Assembly (NCBI GenBank): GCA_028286665.1
Contig: JAQBRD010000026.1
Span: 71,967 to 107,970 of the forward strand
Reading direction: 5' to 3'
DNA from: Candidatus Tayloriibacteriota bacterium
Lineage (GTDB): Bacteria > Patescibacteriota > Minisyncoccia > Phycocordibacterales > PALSA-1337
DNA: 36,004 bases
In this document: positions 28,827-36,004 of the stretch, in pieces
How positions within the stretch are numbered: the stretch's first letter is position 1
Layout: each line of letters starts with the position of its first letter
Translations under genes and position numbers: made by a program
Notes under the pieces: generated by a model
What the model saw: only the letters and a program-made list of their open reading frames with translations
The model's database searches: none
What the model was told of the DNA's origin: nothing

Positions 28827-29592
28827 CTCCCGCCGCAGGAAGAATCCTGCATTCGCATTCCTCGGAATAGGCTTCGTCATCATCCTCATCGCTTGGCTGA
28901 TCTTCTCTCCGAATTCTCTCAGCCTCGCCGTTTCGAAGATCATTTCGCCATTCTGGAATATCGACAAGGCAGCTTCCGGTTCGCTATCGACCAAAGCCTC
29001 TCTTGAAAAAGAAAATGCTCGATTGCAGCAGAAGATCGAGGAGCTCGCTCCTTCGGATGCACGCATCCAGGAACTCACGCAGGAAAATCTCGAGCTCAAG
29101 GAGCTGCTCGGCAGGACGGCGATCAAGGACGGAGTGCTTGCGGCAGTCGTGAAGAAGCCGCCCTTTTCGCCCTATGACACGCTCATCATCGACGCTGGAA
29201 CCGCAGAAGGAATCGCTGCAGGCGATATGGCTTACGCGCTCGGCAATATTCCGATCGGCAAAGTCGAAGAAGTCCGGGTCAATTCCGCGAAGATTTCCCT
29301 GTATTCGAATCCTGGCCTGAAATATGAAGTGAGCATCGGCCCGAAGAACATCATGGCGACCGCAACGGCCCGCGGCGGCGGCGCGTATGAAGTGACGCTC
29401 CCTCGGGATGCGATGATCCAGGTGGGCGACCCCGTGACGATGCCGAGCGTCTATTCGTCGGTATTCGGAACGGTTTCGACAGTCATCGCGGTGCCAGCCC
29501 GAGCGTTCGCGACGATCCTATTCAATAGTCCGGTCAATGCGAATGAGCTCCGATGGGTCATCATCCAGCATTCGGGCATCGAAACCTTCTAA
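28804..29592 (+). CDS. mreC: Rod shape-determining protein MreC
   Basis: The protein has 262 residues from the ATG at 28804 (an alternative in-frame ATG at 28783 adds seven residues). Both starts overlap the mreB end, suggesting translational coupling. A short basic N-terminus (NSSRRRKNPAF) precedes one membrane helix (FLGIGFVIILIAWLIF). A coiled coil follows (ASLEKENARLQQKIEELAPSDARIQELTQENLELKELLG), then the MreC beta domains (VLAAVVKKPPFSPYDTLIIDAGTAEGI, PIGKVEEV, VGDPVTMPS). It links MreB inside to PBP2 outside. Confidence 0.93.
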   Translation: MNYQLKNSSRRRKNPAFAFLGIGFVIILIAWLIFSPNSLSLAVSKIISPFWNIDKAASGSLSTKASLEKENARLQQKIEELAPSDARIQELTQENLELKELLGRTAIKDGVLAAVVKKPPFSPYDTLIIDAGTAEGIAAGDMAYALGNIPIGKVEEVRVNSAKISLYSNPGLKYEVSIGPKNIMATATARGGGAYEVTLPRDAMIQVGDPVTMPSVYSSVFGTVSTVIAVPARAFATILFNSPVNANELRWVIIQHSGIETF

Positions 29593-29596
29593 TCAG

Positions 29597-29881
29597 ATGG
29601 ATTTCATCAAGACATACAATATCCAGATCCGCATCGCTGCCGCCATCCTCATGCTTGCCCTCATCGCGTGGGCACCTTGGTGGCTCATCATCCTCGCGAT
29701 GATTGCGGGAGGAATCTGCTTCGATGTCTACTATGAAGTTCTCATTTTTGGAGTTATGATTGACGCACTCTACGGAACTTCAGGGCAGGGGATCTTCAAC
29801 CTTCAGATCAAATATACCCTCATCGCAATCCCGCTATTCTTCATCGCGATCATGCTCCGCAAAAGGCTCCGTACGAAGTAA
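29597..29881 (+). CDS. Small membrane protein in the mreD position
   Basis: This is a 94-residue hydrophobic protein (MDFIKTYNIQIRIAAAILML...AIMLRKRLRTK) with about three membrane segments: around IAAAILMLALIAWAPWWLIILAMIAGGI, YEVLIFGVMIDALYG and KYTLIAIPLFFIAIML. It sits exactly where mreD lies in mreBCD-mrdA operons: four bases after mreC and two bases before mrdA. MreD is normally about 160 residues with five to six helices, so this is either a strongly reduced MreD or a replacement. The segment DVYYEVLIFGVMIDALYG recalls MreD's conserved D...G(x)..D.L. Start chosen at 29597; the frame is open upstream inside mreC. Confidence 0.72.
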   Translation: MDFIKTYNIQIRIAAAILMLALIAWAPWWLIILAMIAGGICFDVYYEVLIFGVMIDALYGTSGQGIFNLQIKYTLIAIPLFFIAIMLRKRLRTK

Positions 29882-29883
29882 CT

Positions 29884-31575
29884 ATGACCAGAAAGCTGAG
29901 AAAACTATTCCAGCGCAGATCATCGCTCCATGAGATCGATCCTGACGAGATATTCCTCGATTCGCACAATATCCCGCAGTTCGACACGGACCAATTCGAA
30001 GGCCGAATCGACAGGCCGATCTCAAGAATGTCGCTCATCATGACGCTGCTCGCCTTCGCGCTCATCCTCTGCGTGTACCTTTCGCGCGTCTGGGATCTCC
30101 AGGTGGTGAAGGGCGCAGACTTCAATCAGAAAAGCGAGAACAACAGACTTCGGCACTCGCCGATATTCGCCGCTCGCGGCGTCATCTATGACAGGAATAA
30201 CGTCGAACTCGGATGGAATGCTCCGGGCGACGATGCTGATGTCTCGCTCCGCAAATACAAGAACATCCCAGGACTCGCCCATGTCCTCGGCTATGTGCGA
30301 TATCCGTCGAAGGACAGCTCCGGCTTCTATTATCGTGAGGATTTCGAAGGCGTCGACGGAGTCGAGAAATATTTCAATGACAAGCTCCGAGGAACGAACG
30401 GCCTGAAGCTCATCGAGGTCGACGCGCACGGCAAGGTTCAGTCCGAGAACGGAATCCAGGCTCCGAAAGAAGGCGAAAACATCGCATTGTCCATTGATTC
30501 GCGCGTCCAGAGCGAACTCCACGCTGCGATCAAGCATATCGCCGAAAGCGTCGGTTTCAACGGCGGCGGAGGCATCATCATGGACGTCCACACCGGCGAG
30601 GTCATCGCTATGACGAGCTATCCGGAATTCGATCCGCAGATCATGTCAGACCGCGCTGACAAGACGCTCATCACGAAATATCTCACTGACAAGAATACTC
30701 CGTTCCTCGATCGCGTCATCGACGGCCTCTATACGCCAGGCTCGATCGTGAAGCCGTATGTCGCCCTCGGCGCGCTCAAGGAGAATATCATCGATCCGAA
30801 TACGAATATCCTCGGAACCGCATATATTTCGATCAAGAATCAATACGATCCGACGCAGGAGACATTGTTCCGCGACTGGAAAGCTCAGGGCCTCGTCGAC
30901 ATGCGCAAGGCGATCGCCGTATCATCTGACGTGTATTTCTATGAAATCGGCGGAGGATACAAGGATCAGAAAGGCCTCGGCATCGCCAAGCTCGACCATT
31001 ATTTCCAGCTCTTCGGCTTCGGCGAGCAGATCAAGGACTCGTTCTTTACCGGCGGTTCGGGCTTCATTCCGACTCCTGAATTGAAGGCTAAGCAGTTCAA
31101 CGGCGAATCGTGGCGTCTCGGAGACACCTATCACACCGCCATCGGACAGTACTCATTCCAGGTGACGCCGATACAGATGGTGCGCGCAGTCGCTTCGATC
31201 GCGAATAACGGCGCGCTCCTCAATCCGACGATCCTGAAGGATCAGCAGGGCAGCGTCGAACGGCAATTGGATATCCCAGCTTCTGATTTCGAAGTCATCC
31301 GCGAAGGCATGCGCAAGGGCGCGCTCGAAGGTACCGGCGTATCGCTCAATGTCCCGTATGTCCATATGGCTACGAAATCCGGCACCGCCGAGCTCGGAGT
31401 CACCAAGGAAAACGTCAACTCATGGATGACCGGATTCTTCCCGTACGAGAATCCCCGCTATGCATTCGCAGTCGTTCTCGAACGCGGATCGCGCCACAAC
31501 CTGATTGGTGCAGGGGCAGCGATGCGCGAAACGATCGATTGGATGAGCAAGAATACTCCGGAATACTTCAAGTAG
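29884..31575 (+). CDS. mrdA: Penicillin-binding protein 2, peptidoglycan transpeptidase
   Basis: This 563-residue class B PBP has a cytoplasmic basic/acidic N-terminus, a membrane helix at about 50-66 (SLIMTLLAFALILCVYL), and the PBP dimerisation domain starting FAARGVIYDRNNVELGWNAPG. The transpeptidase domain carries the active-site serine in YTPGSIVKPY (S287-I-V-K290), the second motif SSD (347-349, AVSSDVYFYEIGGGY) and the third motif KSGT in MATKSGTAELG. It crosslinks lateral wall peptidoglycan with RodA; rodA is not in this window. Last gene of the mre operon; its final codons form part of a 25-bp inverted repeat. Confidence 0.95.
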   Translation: MTRKLRKLFQRRSSLHEIDPDEIFLDSHNIPQFDTDQFEGRIDRPISRMSLIMTLLAFALILCVYLSRVWDLQVVKGADFNQKSENNRLRHSPIFAARGVIYDRNNVELGWNAPGDDADVSLRKYKNIPGLAHVLGYVRYPSKDSSGFYYREDFEGVDGVEKYFNDKLRGTNGLKLIEVDAHGKVQSENGIQAPKEGENIALSIDSRVQSELHAAIKHIAESVGFNGGGGIIMDVHTGEVIAMTSYPEFDPQIMSDRADKTLITKYLTDKNTPFLDRVIDGLYTPGSIVKPYVALGALKENIIDPNTNILGTAYISIKNQYDPTQETLFRDWKAQGLVDMRKAIAVSSDVYFYEIGGGYKDQKGLGIAKLDHYFQLFGFGEQIKDSFFTGGSGFIPTPELKAKQFNGESWRLGDTYHTAIGQYSFQVTPIQMVRAVASIANNGALLNPTILKDQQGSVERQLDIPASDFEVIREGMRKGALEGTGVSLNVPYVHMATKSGTAELGVTKENVNSWMTGFFPYENPRYAFAVVLERGSRHNLIGAGAAMRETIDWMSKNTPEYFK

Positions 31576-31692
31576 GATATTCGCATCTACCTCAGAAGGC
31601 GCTAGTCCGGTCTGCTGACCGGCTAGCTTTTCTCAGACATCTGCATGTCTTCCGAAAACTTCTTCGATAGATGCGAATATCCTACTTGAAGT
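31565..31692. ncRNA. Structured three-way-junction element, copy 2
   Basis: Bases 31565-31589 pair perfectly with 31668-31692 (25 bp). Then a C-G pair (31591/31666), a TC/TC internal loop (31592-93 / 31664-65) and AGAAG (31594-98)/CTTCT (31659-63). Arm 1: GCTAG (31601-05), bulged T, CCGGTC, loop TGCT, GACCGG, CTAGC (to 31627). Arm 2: TTTTC (31628-32)/GAAAA (31654-58), TC/TCC internal loop, AGACAT (31635-40)/ATGTCT (31645-50), loop CTGC. This repeats the design of 10010-10121, with the same bulge, loop and internal-loop positions but different stem sequences. The 5' arm includes the last three codons and the stop of mrdA. No T run follows on either strand, so it is not an ordinary terminator. 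Confidence 0.78.
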
Positions 31693-31724
31693 TTCTCGCC
31701 TATTCATCAGTATGTTAATTAAAT

Positions 31725-31753
31725 AAAAAACGAAGCTCGCGGGATGCGCGAGC
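31725..31753 (-). terminator. Terminator of the small membrane protein gene
   Basis: GCTCGCG (31735-31741), loop GGATG, CGCGAGC (31747-31753). On the minus strand the hairpin is followed by TTCGTTTTTTATTTAATT, a clear T run. It confirms minus-strand transcription of the gene at 31786. Confidence 0.85.
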
Positions 31754-31785
31754 CTGGTTTCGTGGTATGTATTCATGCTTGGTGG

Positions 31786-31992
31786 TCAATGGAACTTTTT
31801 TCGTCCGGTCGCAACCTGGAATAGATTCCATGAGAGCGATGCGAGGAATATTGCGGCACCGATGATCGCGGATGCTTTCATGAATCGGGCGTCTGTCTCT
31901 ATGCCTTCCGCGCTGCAATAGCAGATGCAGAAATAGAATGCCATGAGGCCGCAGCCGATGCCTCTGGCCAGGGGAATCAGGATCATTTTCAT
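31786..31992 (-). CDS. Small hypothetical membrane protein (about 68 aa)
   Basis: From the ATG at 31992 the protein reads MKMILIPLARGIGCGLMAFY and so on, with two hydrophobic segments (about 3-25 and 37-56, ASAIIGAAIFLASLSWNLF) and a basic C-terminus (QVATGRKKFH). An ATG at 32025 would add eleven polar residues (MELPEHSSFHT); the frame above it begins only with a TTG inside the leader motif. The shorter start is preferred because the hydrophobic segment then begins at the N-terminus. A promoter upstream and a terminator downstream on the same strand support it as a real gene. Function unknown. It faces away from greA, with which it shares the upstream region. Confidence 0.65.
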   Translation of the reverse strand: MKMILIPLARGIGCGLMAFYFCICYCSAEGIETDARFMKASAIIGAAIFLASLSWNLFQVATGRKKFH

Positions 31993-32026
31993 AGTATGAA
32001 AACTGGAATGTTCGGGCAGTTCCATC

Positions 32027-32078
32027 GTCAAAGAACGATTTCACATCAAAACTGTATCACTTATTTCTGATTAGTCAA
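32027..32078 (-). promoter_or_regulatory. Promoter and boxA-like leader motif of the small membrane protein gene
   Basis: Minus strand TTGACT (complement of 32073-32078), 16-bp spacer, TACAGT (complement of 32051-32056), start near 32044. CGTTCTTTGAC (complement of 32027-32037) follows about 7 nt after the predicted start and lies within a possible ATCGT/ACGAT hairpin. It is close to the boxA antitermination element of rRNA leaders in several phyla (recalled). Confidence 0.55.
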
Positions 32079-32102
32079 TAAATGTGGGGTATTGCAGGAT
32101 TC

Positions 32103-32131
32103 TTTACTTAGTGCCGATTTTGGGTTATGAT
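32103..32131 (+). promoter_or_regulatory. Promoter of greA
   Basis: TTTACT (32103-32108), 17-bp spacer, TATGAT (32126-32131). The leader to the ATG at 32164 is about 26 nt and AT-rich, without a Shine-Dalgarno sequence. Confidence 0.6.
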
Positions 32132-32163
32132 AGCGACACATTATTAATTTCTATTCAACCTTC

Positions 32164-32631
32164 ATGCTCGACGAAAAACAATATCTTACCAAGGAGAAGT
32201 TCCATGAATTCACGAAGGAACTCGAACAGCTTCGCATGGTGAAACGCAAGGAAGTCGCTGAGCATCTCGAATACGCAAAGAAGCTCGGAGATCTTTCCGA
32301 GAATGCCGAGTACCAGGAAGCCCGCGAAGAGCAGGCAGAAGTCGAAGGCCGCATCAGCCACCTCGAGCAGGTTCTGAAATCAGCACTCATTCTCTCTGAG
32401 AAGCATGGCGACGTCACCGCTATCGGATCTACGGTAGTCATCCAGAAGGACGGCGATTCTGAAAAGCGCACGTACAAGATCGTCGGTTCCGAAGAAGCGG
32501 ACATGGCTGCAGGAAAGGTCTCGAATCATTCTCCGATCGGAGCAGCGCTCATCGGCAAGAAGAAGGGCGACTCTTTCTCATTCAAGACTCCGAAAGGACC
32601 CGTCTCATACAAGCTTATCAGCATCGAATAA
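32164..32631 (+). CDS. greA: Transcription elongation factor GreA
   Basis: This 155-residue protein matches GreA in length and layout. The N-terminal coiled coil carries YLTKEKFHEFTKELEQLRMVKRKEVAEHLEYAKKLGDLSENAEYQEAREEQAEVEGRI as separate helices; the acidic tip residues are in LGDLSENAEY. The C-terminal FKBP-like domain ends SFSFKTPKGPVSYKLISIE, with VSNHSPIGAALIGKKKGD before it. GreA rescues backtracked RNA polymerase by stimulating transcript cleavage. It probably forms an operon with lysS, 40 bp downstream. Confidence 0.95.
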   Translation: MLDEKQYLTKEKFHEFTKELEQLRMVKRKEVAEHLEYAKKLGDLSENAEYQEAREEQAEVEGRISHLEQVLKSALILSEKHGDVTAIGSTVVIQKDGDSEKRTYKIVGSEEADMAAGKVSNHSPIGAALIGKKKGDSFSFKTPKGPVSYKLISIE

Positions 32632-32671
32632 TGCAGTACGCGCCGCTCTGCGCGCCTGCAAGAAATACAAT

Positions 32672-34150
32672 ATGGCTTCACTCGAAGAACTCCGCGCGAC
32701 GCGCATAGAAAAGCTCGAACTGCTCAAGAAAGCAGGCATGAACCCGTTCCCGGCGAAGGTGCCGCGAACTACCTGTCTCGCTGACGCGAAAGCGAACTTT
32801 GCCGAAGGCAAGGCGTATTCGGTCGTCGGCCGCGTCATGGCGATCCGCGGACAGGGAGCGATCATATTCATCGTTCTCGATGACGGCAAGGCGAAATTCC
32901 AGGCAGTCTTCAAGAAAGACGCATTCGAAGCTGCTGGCACTGCGGATTTTTTTGAGCTTTTCACGAAGGCGATCGACATCGGCGATTTCATTTCAGTCAC
33001 TGGAACATTCTTCACGACGCAGCGCGGCGAGCAGAGCATCCTCGTCACGAGCTGGGTCATCGCAGCGAAAGCCCTCCTTCCGCTGCCTGAGAAATGGCAC
33101 GGCATCACCGACTCCGACGAACGATACCGCAAGCGCTATCTCGACTTCGTCATGAATCCGGAGCTCCGCGATGTTTTCTATAAGAAGGCGAAATTCTGGG
33201 AGGTCACCCGGCGCGTCATGAATCAGCATGGCTTCCTCGAAGTAGAGACGCCGACGCTCGAAGTGACGACTGGCGGCGCGGAGGCGGCTCCTTTCAAGAC
33301 GCACCACAATGACTTCGATCTTCCGGTCTACATGCGTATTTCCATCGGCGAACTCTGGCAGAAGCGGCTCATGGCCGGCGGTTTCCAGAAGACATTTGAA
33401 ATCGGACGAGCATATCGAAACGAAGGCTCAAGCCCGGATCATCTCCAGGAATTCACCAACATGGAATTCTATTGGGCATATGCAGACTACAAGGATGGCA
33501 TGGAACTGACGCAGGAACTCTATCGCACGATCGCGACGGAGGTTTTCGGCACGACGAAATTCACTTCGCGAGGCCATACATTCGACCTTGCAGACGAATG
33601 GAAGCTCATCAATTATGTCGATGAGATCAAGGCGCAGACAGGGATCGATGTGATCGCTGCTTCGGAAGATGACATGAAGAAGAAGCTCCAGGAGCTCAAG
33701 GTGAAATATGACGGCGAGAATAAGGAGCGCCTCACGGATACGCTCTGGAAATATTGCCGAAAGAATATCTCCGGTCCGGCGTTCCTCGTCGATCATCCGC
33801 TCATCGTCGGTCCGCTCGCGAAGCCGGTCATTGATGAAAAGGGAGTCGCGCAGCCGAAGGTGCAGATGTTCCAGCCGCTCTTCGCCGGAAGCGAAGTCGG
33901 CCGCGGCTACTCAGAGCTCAATGACCCGATCGATCAGAAGGCGCGATTCGACGCGCAGGCGAAGCTCCTTGCTGCAGGCGATACCGAAGCGATGATGCCT
34001 GACTATGAATTCGTCGAGATGCTCGAGCACGGCATGCCGCCTACCTGCGGATTCGGATTCGGCGAGCGCGTCTTCGCCATCCTCATGGACAAGCCGATTC
34101 GCGAGATGCAGACTTTCCCGCTCATGCGGCCGAAGGAGGAGGGGAAGTAG
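32672..34150 (+). CDS. lysS: Lysyl-tRNA synthetase, class II
   Basis: This 492-residue class IIb synthetase has an N-terminal OB-fold anticodon-binding domain (VVGRVMAIRGQGAIIFIVLDDGKAKFQAVF). Motif 1 is in DFVMNPELRDVFYKKAKFWEVTRRVMNQHGFLEVETPTLEV. Motif 2 is FEIGRAYRNEGSSPDHLQEFTNMEFYWAYADY, and motif 3 is PPTCGFGFGERVFAILMDKP near the C-terminus. LysRS typically has GxGxDRL in motif 3; here it is GFGFGERV, a variant that keeps the essential Arg. Length is normal. The GC-rich gap after greA (GCGCGCC-containing) shows no clear promoter, so cotranscription with greA is likely. Confidence 0.94.
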   Translation: MASLEELRATRIEKLELLKKAGMNPFPAKVPRTTCLADAKANFAEGKAYSVVGRVMAIRGQGAIIFIVLDDGKAKFQAVFKKDAFEAAGTADFFELFTKAIDIGDFISVTGTFFTTQRGEQSILVTSWVIAAKALLPLPEKWHGITDSDERYRKRYLDFVMNPELRDVFYKKAKFWEVTRRVMNQHGFLEVETPTLEVTTGGAEAAPFKTHHNDFDLPVYMRISIGELWQKRLMAGGFQKTFEIGRAYRNEGSSPDHLQEFTNMEFYWAYADYKDGMELTQELYRTIATEVFGTTKFTSRGHTFDLADEWKLINYVDEIKAQTGIDVIAASEDDMKKKLQELKVKYDGENKERLTDTLWKYCRKNISGPAFLVDHPLIVGPLAKPVIDEKGVAQPKVQMFQPLFAGSEVGRGYSELNDPIDQKARFDAQAKLLAAGDTEAMMPDYEFVEMLEHGMPPTCGFGFGERVFAILMDKPIREMQTFPLMRPKEEGK

Positions 34151-34177
34151 GCAAATTTCGGAATAATAGATGCAGAA

Positions 34178-34203
34178 AAGGCGATGACCGGAGTCATCGC
34201 CTT
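34178..34203. terminator. Bidirectional intrinsic terminator
   Basis: AAGGCGATGAC (34178-34188), loop CGGA, GTCATCGCCTT (34193-34203): perfect 11-bp hairpin between lysS and the convergent secreted protein gene. Confidence 0.82.
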
Positions 34204-34226
34204 CGCGTTTAAACTTTTCTCTTCAA

Positions 34227-35354
34227 TTAACCTTTGGTTGGGCTCGTGTAGTCTTGCGACGACTTGAGCTGCAGGTTGGGAGTAATGTGGTACGCTCCCG
34301 CCGGCAGATTCGTCGTCACACCGGTTGCGCCGTTTGGCACGTCGATGATCAACTTCGTTTTCGTCAGCAGATTTTCTGCGACGAACTGCGTAGCGTACTG
34401 GGTGTCCGTATGGACGCTCAGGTATACTGGGTTTACGCTCTTCTGGTCCCATGTGGCGACCAGGAGGGGTACCTTTCCGTATCCGTTCCATGACCAAACA
34501 TACGTGTCCAAGTTGCTTTTGTTCCGGAATGACTTGAAGTCTTCAGAATCATGCAACAAGACTTTGATGAGCACGTCGCTGATCTGTACTTCCGACAAGC
34601 TTCGGGCATTGTAGGCTTTCACCTGCCAGCGCCAGTAGCCGTCGCAGTGCTGTTTCCATGTCGAGATGACGACAGTATCGTCGCTTCCAGCTCGTCCCGA
34701 CGGATACATCATGTATTCGCCGTAGCCGACCGTAAGCTGCATGCCTTTATAGTTCGCCGGATTATAGCCATCGTGCGAGATAATGCGAGCATCCTGAATG
34801 CCATCCACGGGAATTTTGATGAACTCACGCAGATACATTGAGGGTGTTTCGCTGTATTCCGGCAGTGACCAGTTTCCGTAGTTATCCTTTGAAGGATACC
34901 CGCCACTGCTGCCTTCGAGCAGAATAGAGTTGTCGGTATTCCAGCCGTAGAGCACGCTGGCGTCATTGGTGTCCCAAAGCCGCGCATTGATGCCGATATA
35001 GGCAGTCGGATCGACCACTTGGTAATCCGTCGTGTACATTCCCATGATGTCGGCGAATGCATCGAGGGTTTTATTGTCGTTGGTCAATTGGAAGAACGGG
35101 ATTTGATCCCCGTTCAGTGCCTGACTCCCGACCGTAAACTTCTCGCTGCCGCCCTGTACACGCTTGATCGACCACGAGGTCAATGTTGCGTGGTTGGTGA
35201 GCATCCAGAGATCTGGTGCGTCATCCAGGTGACAGACAGCAGGCGTGGTGGTAACCAATGCTGTTGTGGTTGTGGTCTGGCCATTGCTGGAAGCAGTGGC
35301 GAAGTTGAACAGTGCGAGGGCCGCACAAGCCATGATCAATTGTTTCATTTTCAT
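34227..35354 (-). CDS. Secreted protein of unknown function
   Basis: I do not recognise this 375-residue protein. The signal peptide is MKMKQLIMACAALALFNFATA, with cleavage likely near ATASS. The mature part begins with a Thr-rich stretch (QTTTTTALVTTTPAV) and is then aromatic- and Asn/Asp-rich with many predicted beta strands (APDLWMLTNHATLTSW, SILLEGSSGGYPSKDNYGNW, KGMQLTVGYGEYMMYPSG, GYWRWQVKAYNARSLSEV, DTYVWSWNGYGKVPLLVATWD). Only two Cys are present in the mature protein and no C-terminal anchor is seen. Codon use is less biased to the host's usual choices than in lysS, suggesting an accessory gene. It lies 51 bp after the gene at 35406-35705, presumably one operon. Confidence 0.7.
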   Translation of the reverse strand: MKMKQLIMACAALALFNFATASSNGQTTTTTALVTTTPAVCHLDDAPDLWMLTNHATLTSWSIKRVQGGSEKFTVGSQALNGDQIPFFQLTNDNKTLDAFADIMGMYTTDYQVVDPTAYIGINARLWDTNDASVLYGWNTDNSILLEGSSGGYPSKDNYGNWSLPEYSETPSMYLREFIKIPVDGIQDARIISHDGYNPANYKGMQLTVGYGEYMMYPSGRAGSDDTVVISTWKQHCDGYWRWQVKAYNARSLSEVQISDVLIKVLLHDSEDFKSFRNKSNLDTYVWSWNGYGKVPLLVATWDQKSVNPVYLSVHTDTQYATQFVAENLLTKTKLIIDVPNGATGVTTNLPAGAYHITPNLQLKSSQDYTSPTKG

Positions 35355-35405
35355 AATCAGTCTTTCTTCCGTTACCGAGTTTCTGTGTTTGTTTACCGCA
35401 ATTGT

Positions 35406-35705
35406 TTAGTTTGTTGTTGCCTGAACTGCTGCTGATTGCACGTTTTGTGCGCTATCAGCACGAGAACCACCAAGCTTGAGTCCTCTCATTTTGATTTGGA
35501 TCACATTGCCGTTCGTAGGATGAGGAAGTTCCTCAGGCTGCGGGGCTTTGCTTTCCGAAACAAAATTGGTTTGGGTTATGTGGTTAACGACGGTTAACTC
35601 ACGGGTTATTGTTTGGACGTTAGTCGCTTTATTGAGCAATAGCAGGGCAATGAATGCCACTAGCAACAAGCTCAAAAAGCCCAGTAATTTGGTCTTTTTG
35701 TTCAT
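35406..35705 (-). CDS. Small membrane-anchored protein of unknown function
   Basis: This 99-residue protein has an N-terminal membrane helix (MNKKTKLLGFLSLLLVAFIALLLLNK, about residues 8-24). An extended external part follows, rich in Thr, Gln, Asn and Pro (ELTVVNHITQTNFVSESKAPQPEELPHPTNGNVIQIKMRG), and it ends in a Ser/Ala/Gln/Thr-rich tail. No family is recognised. It is first in a two-gene unit with the secreted protein at 34227-35354 and has a strong promoter; an assembly or anchoring role for that partner is possible but unproven. Confidence 0.65.
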   Translation of the reverse strand: MNKKTKLLGFLSLLLVAFIALLLLNKATNVQTITRELTVVNHITQTNFVSESKAPQPEELPHPTNGNVIQIKMRGLKLGGSRADSAQNVQSAAVQATTN

Positions 35706-35719
35706 TTTAGAGAAAAGTT

Positions 35720-35779
35720 TTCAAAGATCGCTTCTTTCTTGTCGAGATGTATATTAGCACTCTATTCAAAAAATGTCAA
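35720..35779 (-). promoter_or_regulatory. Promoter and boxA-like leader motif of the two-gene secreted-protein unit
   Basis: Minus strand TTGACA (complement of 35774-35779), 17-bp spacer ending TGC, TAATAT (complement of 35751-35756), start near 35744. The leader carries CGATCTTTGAA (complement of 35720-35730), identical in 11 of 11 bases to the motif upstream of the secreted protein at 8958-9524. Confidence 0.7.
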
Positions 35780-35820
35780 TAGTATCCCTATCGGCTATTC
35801 AGAGCTGCAATCCGTGATCA

Positions 35821-35849
35821 TTGACTATGATGTATAAGAGTGTTAGTGT
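35821..35849 (+). promoter_or_regulatory. Possible promoter of the gene entering from the right edge
   Basis: TTGACT (35821-35826), 17-bp spacer, TAGTGT (35844-35849). It is divergent from the promoter at 35751-35779 and upstream of the open frame at 35930. Confidence 0.45.
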
Positions 35850-35929
35850 TTCGACAAATTAGTCAGGCCTTACAAGCCCAAAAATTGAATACAGTCGACA
35901 ACAACAATGCGGTTCCAGAAGAAGTAATT

Positions 35930-36004
35930 ATGAAAACTAACAGTAAAGTCCCGAAGTCAGCAACCTTAGGTTACTTGATGGGGGTGCTGAACGATCGGAC
36001 GCTT
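35930..36004 (+). CDS. Start of a possible gene, cut by the window edge
   Basis: An ATG at 35930 opens a frame of 25 codons without stop to the window end (MKTNSKVPKSATLGYLMGVL then NDRTL). No family can be named from this. It follows a plausible promoter with a leader of about 75 nt. AGAAG lies some ten bases upstream as a weak ribosome binding site. Confidence 0.35.
   Translation, partial: MKTNSKVPKSATLGYLMGVLNDRTL

Noticed and set aside
31565-31692. MITE or insertion-sequence remnant with terminal inverted repeats
   Set aside because: The terminal repeats of the two copies do not resemble each other and no target duplication is visible; what they share is structure, not end sequence. A structured single-stranded mobile DNA cannot be fully excluded.

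Overview
The window looks like a chromosomal segment of a Patescibacteria (CPR) genome, most likely of the Parcubacteria/Paceibacteria type. This is inferred from shortened versions of core enzymes (PheS, PheT, ProRS, EF-Ts, an MreD-like protein), small gene spacings, many lineage-specific hypothetical membrane proteins, near absence of Shine-Dalgarno sequences at core genes, and the linkage holB-frr-rseP-proS. I recognise no phage, IS element or CRISPR array. The window is mostly housekeeping DNA with small accessory islands.

Layout. 1-2.6 kb: end of a RecB-type nuclease/helicase gene, a DsbA-like thiol oxidoreductase, a ZIP metal transporter and a membrane protein. 2.6-7.6 kb: PolB-type 3'-5' exonuclease, hisS, truB, a 54-residue membrane protein and typA. 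7.6-9.7 kb: accessory island (membrane protein, histidine phosphatase-like protein, secreted protein). 9.7-18.3 kb: translation cluster with rpmE (type B), a structured RNA element, prfA, ung, rpsB, tsf, tRNA-Thr(UGU), pheS, a DUF5069 gene and pheT. 18.3-25.2 kb: gyrB, an anchored three-domain surface protein, holB, frr and rseP. 25.2-31.6 kb: proS, a tandem bacterial PH-domain protein and the cell-shape operon mreB-mreC-mreD-like-mrdA, followed by a second copy of the structured RNA element. 31.7-36.0 kb: small membrane protein, greA, lysS, and two secreted or anchored proteins of unknown function.

How the genes work together. Most of the window serves translation: four aminoacyl-tRNA synthetases, RF1, RRF, EF-Ts, S2, L31, TypA, TruB and a tRNA. 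A complete rod-shape module (MreB, MreC, a very small MreD-like protein, PBP2) directs lateral wall synthesis. DNA maintenance is represented by GyrB, a delta'-like clamp-loader subunit, Ung and two nucleases.

Main non-coding observations. (1) Two elements at 10010-10121 and 31565-31692 fold into the same three-way junction with almost no shared primary sequence: long closing helix, TC/TC internal loop, an arm of 5 bp + bulged T + 6 bp + tetraloop, and an arm with a TC/TNC internal loop. Six compensatory pair changes occur in one arm alone. This looks like an undescribed structured RNA (or structured-DNA) family, perhaps read on the minus strand, where the loops become GA/GA. (2) At least seven genes have an extended -10 box (TGn-TAnnnT) only 6-7 nt before ATG, which predicts leaderless mRNAs. 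(3) Several membrane or secreted accessory genes instead have TTGAC(N) -35 boxes with 16-17 bp spacers and leaders carrying a boxA-like TTTGA motif. (4) Intrinsic terminators and the next gene's promoter are physically overlapped at three places.
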